Shown piece by piece: positions 23,472 to 29,928 of a DNA stretch of 33,123 bases (position 1 is the first letter of the stretch; each line of letters opens with the position of its first letter). The translations under genes and the position numbers were made by a program. A model generated the notes under the pieces. The model did not search any database. It saw only the letters and a program-made list of their open reading frames with translations, and had not been told where the DNA came from. The stretch comes from Coriobacteriales bacterium. Its GTDB lineage: Bacteria > Actinomycetota > Coriobacteriia > Coriobacteriales > UBA8131. The stretch is from the NCBI GenBank assembly GCA_031268525.1, contig JAIRXA010000128.1, forward strand, positions 1 to 33,123. Direction: 5' to 3'.

Positions 23472-24716
23472 ATGAATGCTGTGATACGTGAAGAGCAGCG
23501 CCAGGAAAAAACCAGGCGGGTAGAAACTGCAATTGCATTGGGAGAACCGGATGTTGTACCTTTTGCACCACTGATCGGTGCTTTTTACCTGTTGGGCTAT
23601 AACATCAACCCTTACGATGCGATGATGGACTTTCGTAATATCATCCCGGGAGTTCAGCAATTCATCGAAGACTACGATCCCGATGAGGTTATGGTTGCTG
23701 GCCTCCACGGGATTCCGATGCTGGAGAGCCTGGGCACGAACTTCATCAAATGGCCCGGTCCCACCTGCGGTCTTCCTTTGAGTGATACCTTCCAACACCT
23801 GGATGACACCTTTCTTCAGGACGATGAGTTCAAGGAGTATATCCTCGATCCGACCCACTTTACCCTTACCAAACTCCTGCCACGCAAGCACAGGAACCTT
23901 GAGGGCTTGAGCAAGCTCTATTTACGCGAGTGCTTCGATACCGTTTTCTTCAACGACCTTCCACTGCTGGCACTCCCCGAGGTTCAAGAGAGCCTTGCCC
24001 ATCTGCTGGAGGCAGGTAAGCTCCAGGCAGAGCGAGCAAAACAGCTCGGCGCGGTGCTCGCCTCGATTTCCCAGACAGGCTATCCTCTGCTCGCCCAGGG
24101 CACCCTCTGCGTCCCCTTTGATGCCTATGGAGACAGTGTTCGCGGCATTATCCGAGCGGTGATGGATACCTCTGAGTTTCCCGATGAGTTGGAGGAAATA
24201 CTGGGTGTTATCACCGAAATGAATGTCAATCGGATACTCGATGTCTATGCAGCGCGTGGCGTGCACAGGGTGTTCATCCCTCTGCACTGCGGCGTCGATG
24301 AATTCATGAGTTGCGAAAGCTATGAGCGCTTCTATTGGCCCGGCCTCAAGGCCTGCATCGATGGTATCGCCCAGCGGGGGATGCAGGCATTGATTTTCTG
24401 TGAAGGTCGCTATGATACCCGCCTGGAATTCCTTTCCGACGTTCCCAGGGGTACGGTCACCTATTGCTTTGAGCAGGTTGATATCAAACGCGCCAAAGAA
24501 GTGCTTGGCGGCGTTGCCTGCATCTGTGGCAATCTGCCCACGCCGCTTTTGGTGAACGGCAGCCCTGCGCAGGTAGAGCGGGAGACAAAGAAGCTGATAG
24601 ATATGCTGGCGCCTGGTGGCGGGTTCATCATGAACTGCTCGATTATCATCGACAACGCCAAACATGAGAATATGCGCGTTTGGCGTGAGACCACTGAGAC
24701 CTACGGGAAGTATTGA
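23472..24716 (+). CDS. URO-D family protein 1 (uroporphyrinogen decarboxylase-like)
   Basis: The 414-residue protein belongs to the large URO-D/methyltransferase superfamily. Seen are FMSCESYERFYWPGLKACIDGI, CEGRYDTRLEFLSDVPRG and CICGNLPTPLLVNGSPAQVERETKKLID, typical of the anaerobe-specific branch rather than heme-pathway HemE. Some relatives transfer methyl groups with corrinoid partners; this one's reaction is unknown. An LHCG motif near residue 275 could bind metal. ATG 23472 directly follows the GGAGG; GTG 23481 has better spacing and is possible. It is the first gene of an operon with an amidohydrolase, a second URO-D protein and a transporter. Confidence 0.85.
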   Translation: MNAVIREEQRQEKTRRVETAIALGEPDVVPFAPLIGAFYLLGYNINPYDAMMDFRNIIPGVQQFIEDYDPDEVMVAGLHGIPMLESLGTNFIKWPGPTCGLPLSDTFQHLDDTFLQDDEFKEYILDPTHFTLTKLLPRKHRNLEGLSKLYLRECFDTVFFNDLPLLALPEVQESLAHLLEAGKLQAERAKQLGAVLASISQTGYPLLAQGTLCVPFDAYGDSVRGIIRAVMDTSEFPDELEEILGVITEMNVNRILDVYAARGVHRVFIPLHCGVDEFMSCESYERFYWPGLKACIDGIAQRGMQALIFCEGRYDTRLEFLSDVPRGTVTYCFEQVDIKRAKEVLGGVACICGNLPTPLLVNGSPAQVERETKKLIDMLAPGGGFIMNCSIIIDNAKHENMRVWRETTETYGKY

Positions 24717-24806
24717 AAACGAGAGGTATTGAAAACGGGCGAGAGAGTGCAGGGAGAGAGTGCAGGGTGAGCGTGCAGGGTGAGGGTGCAGGGAGAGAGT
24801 GCAGAG
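24711..24806 (+). repeat. Gene-end echo plus five 13-bp tandem units
   Basis: The end of URO-D gene 1 (GTATTGAAAACG, including the TGA) occurs at once and again 15 bases on. Five 13-bp units follow at 24742-24806 (AGAGAGTGCAGGG and variants). The spacer up to the amidohydrolase start contains little else. Confidence 0.9.
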
Positions 24807-24836
24807 CGAGGTCTATCCACGACAAGGAGAAAGGGC

Positions 24837-25955
24837 ATGAACATGACGATAACTGCAATCACGAACGCAGCGGTATTCGACGGAGAGAATACGATCGGCA
24901 TTAAAACAGTTGTGGTAGAAGATGACTTGATTACCGGGTTATCAAGTTCGGAAGCGAGCACACCAGGCGGCATTGAGAGCATTGTCGACGGTAGCGGCTG
25001 CACGTTGCTGCCGGGACTCATCGACTCCCACGCCCACCTCTATGATCGCGTCGCCGATCTGGAAACCTGCGCGAAAAACGGTGTTACCACGCTACTCGAT
25101 ATGGGCAATCGCGACTACCGTTTCGTGGACAGGTTGCGTGAGGTGCCCCGTGCCGCCAGTGTTTTCAGCGTGCTCGGTGTGGCCTATGCTCCGGGCAGTA
25201 CCATGCTCAAGGCAATGTATTTTCCAGAGGACTGCGGAGTGAAGGACAGTGTTGACGCGATTCGTTTTGTCGATGATCAGGTGGATCGTGGCGCCGATTT
25301 TATCAAAATCATCCTGGAAGACCCCATGCAGAACAACGGCATCAAGTGGCCTTTTGAAGTCGCAAAAGCCCTGGTGGATCGGGCACACGAAGCGAAAAAG
25401 CTGGTCATAGCACACGCGGTGACACCCGACAGTTACCTTGAGGCCCTGCAATTCGGGGTGGACGAGATATCCCACGTACCTTTTGTGCCACTTCCGCAAA
25501 GTACCCTGGATGAGCTTATCGCCCATAAGGTAACCATCGTCCCAACGCTGACGATGATGTCTACGATTGCCCAGAAACTCAATGAGTCCTTTGGTATTCC
25601 GATAACGGCGGATTTCTGTTTCAAGACGGTGGCAGAGTTCCACAGGGCTGGTGTGAATATACTCGCAGGTACTGACGCCAATTTTGATGACCCGCCGTCA
25701 ATGGCGACGCCTATGGTCTATGGCAGTTCGCTCCACAGAGAGCTGGGATACCTCGTGCAGGTCGGGCTCGGCCCACGAGAGGCGCTTGCGGCAGCTACCT
25801 CCCGACCGGCAGATTTCTTCGGGCTGAGCGATAGAGGGAGAATTGCCGTCGGTAAGCGCGCCGACCTCTACCTGTGCAAAGGCAATCCGAGTGAGGAGAT
25901 AGCTGATATCTGCAAGGCTGTGCAGGTCTGGGTTGCCGGGGAGGAAGTGCTATGA
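24837..25955 (+). CDS. Amidohydrolase-family metal-dependent hydrolase
   Basis: The 372-residue protein has metal-site motifs in the expected order: GLIDSHAHL (His65 and His67), DFIKIILED (Lys157, possibly carbamylated), IAHA (His193), ISHVPF (His213) and LAGTDANF (Asp280). This fits the imidazolonepropionase/prolidase-like branch, which hydrolyses C-N bonds. ATG 24837 with AAGGAG upstream is preferred; the ORF-track start at 24780 lies in the repeats. The gene overlaps the next by four bases (ATGA). The substrate is unknown, but between two URO-D proteins it likely opens a ring or splits an amide of the same compound. Confidence 0.88.
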   Translation: MNMTITAITNAAVFDGENTIGIKTVVVEDDLITGLSSSEASTPGGIESIVDGSGCTLLPGLIDSHAHLYDRVADLETCAKNGVTTLLDMGNRDYRFVDRLREVPRAASVFSVLGVAYAPGSTMLKAMYFPEDCGVKDSVDAIRFVDDQVDRGADFIKIILEDPMQNNGIKWPFEVAKALVDRAHEAKKLVIAHAVTPDSYLEALQFGVDEISHVPFVPLPQSTLDELIAHKVTIVPTLTMMSTIAQKLNESFGIPITADFCFKTVAEFHRAGVNILAGTDANFDDPPSMATPMVYGSSLHRELGYLVQVGLGPREALAAATSRPADFFGLSDRGRIAVGKRADLYLCKGNPSEEIADICKAVQVWVAGEEVL

Positions 25956-26980
25956 CCATCTCGGAAAAGGAAAACATCCTCAGGCATTACAAGCATGTGA
26001 TGCCTGAGCATTATCCAGATTTGAACTACCTGCATACGATCATGGGTTATGGCTTTTTGGAGCGCGCCCTCGAGCCGGAGATCGTGGCCCTGCTTGGGCT
26101 GGAGCCGGACAGATATGACCAGTACACGGTGTCGCGTAAAGACTGGTTTGGTGTCGACTATCTCCATGTGGAGGGCATTGGCTCGATGCCTTCTCCTGAC
26201 CGGCCTCCCGTTGTCACCGACATCTGCAGATGGCGTGAGCAGCTTGTCTTTCCCGATCTGGATGCCTACGACTGGGCACAGGCGGCTCAATTTGACCATG
26301 TAGATCGGGTCGATCGCGAGCATAAGGCTTTCAGCGTATTGGTACAGGCTGGCATCTACGAACGCTTCCACTCGTTGTTGGGCATGGAGGAGGCACTGAT
26401 TGCGCTGCTGGAAGAGCCAGAAGCATCGGCGGAGCTCTTGGGGGCGATATGCGAGCATAAGCTCAAGCTGTTCGCGCGAATCATCGAGCATTATCAACCG
26501 GATATCATCCGCCAGCACGATGATTATGGTTCTCAGGTCAGTCTGCAGATGAGTCCAGCACTGTGGCGGGAGATGATCAAGCCAAATCTGGCACGGATGG
26601 TCGAATTCGTCCATTCTGCAGGTCTTCGCTATGAGCAGCATTCCTGCGGAAAGATCGAGGCGATTATCCCTGATTTCGTGGAGATTGGTATAGACAGTTG
26701 GCAGGGCATGCACATCAATGATGTGCCTATGCTGAAGCAGCTTACCGGTGACAGGCTGAACTACCACATGAGTCTGCCGATACAAAGCTACGTGGCTCGC
26801 GACGCCGCTGGCAACCTGAACGAGGAAGAGCTTCGCAGAGAGGTTCGGGAGTTGGTTACCGCCTGCTCGAAGGGCGGCTTCTATTTTGCCGTAACGGCTA
26901 CTGCCGATCCCGGTTGGTGGGGGACTGCCGTTCTCAATGATGAGTTGGGCAAGGTCGGAGCGACCATCAGGTATCAGTGA
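25952..26980 (+). CDS. URO-D family protein 2 (MtbA/HemE-like fold)
   Basis: The 342-residue protein shows a Zn-type His-x-Cys motif (YEQHSCGKIEAIIPDFVEIGIDSWQGM) as in methylcobamide:CoM methyltransferase-like members, and the URO-D barrel pattern with SLLGMEEALIALLEEPE. It differs clearly from URO-D protein 1, so the two are not a recent duplication. No corrinoid protein or activase is found in the window. It may act as a methyltransferase or decarboxylase; the substrate is unknown. Confidence 0.85.
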   Translation: MTISEKENILRHYKHVMPEHYPDLNYLHTIMGYGFLERALEPEIVALLGLEPDRYDQYTVSRKDWFGVDYLHVEGIGSMPSPDRPPVVTDICRWREQLVFPDLDAYDWAQAAQFDHVDRVDREHKAFSVLVQAGIYERFHSLLGMEEALIALLEEPEASAELLGAICEHKLKLFARIIEHYQPDIIRQHDDYGSQVSLQMSPALWREMIKPNLARMVEFVHSAGLRYEQHSCGKIEAIIPDFVEIGIDSWQGMHINDVPMLKQLTGDRLNYHMSLPIQSYVARDAAGNLNEEELRREVRELVTACSKGGFYFAVTATADPGWWGTAVLNDELGKVGATIRYQ

Positions 26981-27120
26981 TGGAAGTGCGGCGGCGGGGC
27001 AGGGCGGAAATGCGGCGAGTGTGGCAGCGGCAGGGAAACGTGACGAATGCGGTGCGGGATGGAAGTGCGGCGAGTGCGGCGCGGGGTGGGTGTACGGAGG
27101 GGCAGCGGTCCACTCGATAC
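26981..27120 (+). repeat. GC-rich degenerate repeats after URO-D gene 2
   Basis: GATGGAAGTGCGGCG occurs at 26980 and 27058, with variants of GGAAATGCGGCGAGTG between. The spacer is much more GC-rich than the flanking genes. The stop codon overlaps the first unit. No gene is seen. Confidence 0.75.
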
Positions 27121-27148
27121 CTTAGAACAATCAAGGAGGAGGATACTC

Positions 27149-28465
27149 ATGCGTAAGGTAAATGTGAGCGAACTTATTGCCAAGGCAAAGCTCAACCGGT
27201 TTTTCATCACGGTGTTTCTGGTGACACTGCTGGTCTTTGTTGCCAATGGATACGGGCAGGGAGTTTTTGGCGTGGCGATGCCCAACATCCTCACCGACCC
27301 CACCGCACCCACCAATGACGCCGTGGTTTTAGGGCTTGTGGTCACCTGTACGCTGGTCGGTATGTTTTTTGGTAGTTTGGTCTTTGGCGTTGTGGCAGAT
27401 AAAATTGGCCGCCCCAAGACCCTTGCCATCTGCATGGTTCTCTTTTGCGCTGGGAACGGATTGATTGGGATTGCCAGCACCGAGGCAGAGTTCTTTATCT
27501 ATCGTGTTGCTGCTGGCTTTGGTCTGGCCGGTGTGGTGCCGGTCTGTTTCGCAATCGTATCTGAATACTCACCGCTCAAGCATCGCGCAGCCCTGACCTC
27601 CTATGTTTCCAGCGGTGTGCCCATTGGCCAGATTATCGCACCGCTCTTGGCGATGTTGATCCTGCCTGTTGGCGGCTGGCGTTGGATGTTTCTTACGGCG
27701 TTCCTTCCCCTGGTGTTCATCGTATTGGTCTTTGCCTTTTTGCCGGAATCAATGGAACGACTGGTTGGGCAGAAGCGTTTTGACAAAGTAAAGCAGATCT
27801 TGAAGAAAGCCGTGCCTCTCTTTGGCGCCGCCGATGATGATGAGTATGTAACCGCGAGCTCTCAGGTCGGCAAGACAAAGTCATCGCTCGCAGATCTCTT
27901 CAAGGGCGGTATGGCGCGCACCACCCTGCTTTTCTGGGTTGCCTTTATCTGCATGATGTTTTTTACCTACGGTATGTCAACCTGGCTCCCACAGATGATG
28001 ATTCAGGCAGGATTTCCGGTTGCAAACTCACTCATCTTCATGTTCCTCTATACCGCTGGGTCGGTGCCCGGTATCTTTGTTTCCGGTTTGTTGGTTGGCA
28101 GGCTGGGGTATAAGAAATGCACGTCACTCTACATTGCGATCGTTGCGATCTCGATGATGCTTCTTGCTCTGCGCCCTGATGTACTCATCATGTATATCCT
28201 GCTCTTCCTCTGCGGCTGGGGCCTCTTTGGCTCGATGGCGATCATCTATACCTACCTGTCTATCTCCTATCCCATTGTCGTTCGCAGCACCGGTGTTGGG
28301 TTTGCTGCGGGAATCGGACGTATCGGTGGTTCGATTGCGCCCATGGCCGGAGGCTTCCTGGCGGCGGCTGGTACACCGCTGGCAGTCAACTTCCTCTTCT
28401 TTGCGGCCTTTGCGGTAGTTGCCTGCGTTGCGATTATTCTCACGAAAGGCAAGGTGGCGGATTAG
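27149..28465 (+). CDS. MFS transporter, aromatic acid:H+ symporter-like
   Basis: The 438-residue protein has about 12 membrane segments, the MFS motif GVVADKIGRPKTL after helix 2, and RVAAGFGLAGVVPVCFAIVSEYSPLKHRA, which is typical of the AAHS carriers for aromatic acids. ATG 27149 follows AAGGAGGAGG; the earlier ORF-track start lies in the repeats. It is the last gene of the URO-D operon and probably imports the compound broken down by the upstream enzymes. Direction and substrate are inferred. Confidence 0.9.
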   Translation: MRKVNVSELIAKAKLNRFFITVFLVTLLVFVANGYGQGVFGVAMPNILTDPTAPTNDAVVLGLVVTCTLVGMFFGSLVFGVVADKIGRPKTLAICMVLFCAGNGLIGIASTEAEFFIYRVAAGFGLAGVVPVCFAIVSEYSPLKHRAALTSYVSSGVPIGQIIAPLLAMLILPVGGWRWMFLTAFLPLVFIVLVFAFLPESMERLVGQKRFDKVKQILKKAVPLFGAADDDEYVTASSQVGKTKSSLADLFKGGMARTTLLFWVAFICMMFFTYGMSTWLPQMMIQAGFPVANSLIFMFLYTAGSVPGIFVSGLLVGRLGYKKCTSLYIAIVAISMMLLALRPDVLIMYILLFLCGWGLFGSMAIIYTYLSISYPIVVRSTGVGFAAGIGRIGGSIAPMAGGFLAAAGTPLAVNFLFFAAFAVVACVAIILTKGKVAD

Positions 28466-28481
28466 CCTCGTTTGTGAGCAT

Positions 28482-28558
28482 GACGCCCCGAGTACAGAGA
28501 TGATCTCGGGGCGTCGATCAGGAGAAGTTGACGAATGGGGAGAAGGCGGTCCTGATCG
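28482..28558 (+). terminator. Two consecutive hairpins after the MFS gene
   Basis: GACGCCCCGAG (28482-28492) pairs perfectly with 28505-28515. CGATCAGGA (28515-28523) then pairs with TCCTGATCG (28550-28558). Neither has a T-run, but the first stem of 11 GC-rich pairs is a likely transcription end. Confidence 0.55.
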
Positions 28559-28763
28559 ACGCTCAGAACAGCTCGTAACAATTGTTGTTGAAAACGCACT
28601 TGAACCTGCAAGTTGCATCAGACGGCGACAGCCAAACGACAGCTCGTGCAGCCCGGCATGTCGGTGCGACCGTTAACTGAACTACTTGCAGCGCGCGGCA
28701 TATCAGACGCTCTCTGCCTACCCACTGTCTGACCTCGAGGGCAAGAGAGGGTGTGGTAGAATC
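28559..28763. other. Spacer without recognised gene
   Basis: The frames here lack ribosome sites and familiar motifs. A TAGAAT preceded by TG (about 28754-28761) could be a -10 for the LysR leader. Confidence 0.35.
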
Positions 28764-28823
28764 GCCTGCGATGTTGCCTGCGATGTTGCTTACGGTATCG
28801 CCTACGCCATCGCCTGTGGCAAA
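28764..28823 (+). repeat. 12-bp tandem repeat, five units
   Basis: The units GCCTGCGATGTT, the same again, GCTTACGGTATC, GCCTACGCCATC and GCCTGTGGCAAA keep a 12-bp period. In one frame they read a four-residue periodic peptide, but no gene is supported. Confidence 0.85.
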
Positions 28824-28896
28824 CGCAGAGCAGAGTGGATAGGTTCTGTGCCCAAGGGGATGTCCGAGAAAACGATACACCCCAGGAAGGAGTGTC

Positions 28897-28935
28897 ATGA
28901 GACTCAAAAAGTGGGGGGGGGGGGGATTTTCATAG
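28897..28935 (+). CDS. Possible 12-residue leader peptide over a G tract
   Basis: ATG 28897 lies just after the strong ribosome site AGGAAGGAG and reads MRLKKWGGGGFS-stop across the G run. It is a possible translated leader of the LysR gene. Its frame depends on the G number, and nothing else supports it as a functional protein. Confidence 0.4.
   Translation: MRLKKWGGGGFS
28913..28925 (+). repeat. Homopolymer of 13 G
   Basis: Thirteen consecutive G lie 31 bases before the LysR start, inside the short leader frame. Such tracts slip readily in replication and sequencing. The exact count may be an assembly error. Confidence 0.9.
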
Positions 28936-28956
28936 CTTCCTGACAGGGGTGACACG

Positions 28957-29871
28957 ATGGAGATAGAATTATTATCTGAATATATCCAGCTATCAAGAAC
29001 CTTGAACTTTACCAAGACAGCGCTGACCCTCAACATCTCACAACCCGCCTTGAGCAATCACATAATGAAGATAGAAAAAGAAGTTGGCGCCAGCCTGATT
29101 GACCGTTCGAGCGGGAAATCCAGGTTCACGATTGCTGGGCGCGAGTTCCTGGAATGCGCCGTCGAGATTACCAGCATCTACAATAAGTTCAAAACCCGCT
29201 GCAGTCTGGGCGAAGTCTCTGACTCGAATCACTTCGTAGTTCAGGTGTTGCAGCATGCAGACACGATCACCTTTCATCTACTCAATCGGATTCGAAGTTT
29301 TAAAGAGGTACATCCCGGAGTTGTCGTTGATATCAGCGAATCTCTTGCCTTTGATGCGGTGGAAAACATCCGCAAGGGTATCGTTGATTGCGGATTTTAT
29401 GCTATCCGTCGACATGAGCCCAGGATCGAAGAAGGCTTGATTGCCGTACCCCTGCATGAAGAGGAGTTTGTGGTCTGGCTTGATGTCGATTCTCCCTTGT
29501 TTAAAGCCGAAACACTTTCGCCCAGAGATCTTGCAGGTTCAACCGTTCCCGTCTGGGTTGGTTCAAGCGCGAACGATTTTGAGAATACCTACACCGAACT
29601 TTTTGAGGATTACGATACAGAAGTTGAATACAGTCCGCGCTACTGCACCTCCAGGGAAGATTTCTTCTTGAACAGGATCCGACCAAAAGATGTGGTCATC
29701 CTGACCATGGGTAGCGAAGCGATCAGCTCAATCGGCGTGAGGAACGAGAGAGGTTTACGGGGCTTTAATCCCCCGGTATACGTTGACGCCTATATCGTTT
29801 TTCGAGATGAGAGCCATTGCCCAGCCCTGGAGAGCTTTCGCGAATTCCTTGTTGAGAACTACAACCGGTAA
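28957..29871 (+). CDS. LysR-family transcriptional regulator
   Basis: The 304-residue protein begins with the LysR helix-turn-helix (LSEYIQLSRTLNFTKTALTLNISQPALSNHIMKIEKEVG) and continues with a substrate-binding domain. ATG 28957 has only a modest ribosome site (CAGGGGTG), which makes coupling to the leader frame plausible. It is convergent with the large flavoreductase and lies after the URO-D/MFS operon, so either could be its target. The co-inducer is unknown. Confidence 0.9.
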   Translation: MEIELLSEYIQLSRTLNFTKTALTLNISQPALSNHIMKIEKEVGASLIDRSSGKSRFTIAGREFLECAVEITSIYNKFKTRCSLGEVSDSNHFVVQVLQHADTITFHLLNRIRSFKEVHPGVVVDISESLAFDAVENIRKGIVDCGFYAIRRHEPRIEEGLIAVPLHEEEFVVWLDVDSPLFKAETLSPRDLAGSTVPVWVGSSANDFENTYTELFEDYDTEVEYSPRYCTSREDFFLNRIRPKDVVILTMGSEAISSIGVRNERGLRGFNPPVYVDAYIVFRDESHCPALESFREFLVENYNR

Positions 29872-29880
29872 ATGCGAGCA

Positions 29881-29907
29881 GAGCGCAGCAGGTAACCTGC
29901 TGCGCTC
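29881..29907. terminator. Bidirectional terminator hairpin
   Basis: GAGCGCAGCAGGT and ACCTGCTGCGCTC form an exact 13-bp inverted repeat around one A (the apex would open to a small loop). It sits between the converging LysR and flavoreductase genes. No long T-run is present. Confidence 0.7.
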
Positions 29908-29928
29908 CCCCTGCCGTTCGCTCTCTGG

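Noticed and set aside
28686-28943. 85-codon ORF with a periodic ACDV/AYGI segment
   Set aside because: It has no ribosome site, its frame runs through a tandem repeat and the G tract, and it shows no motif.
28563-29057. 164-codon minus-strand ORF over the G tract and LysR start
   Set aside because: It has no domain, is opposite the LysR helix-turn-helix and contains the antisense of the homopolymer.
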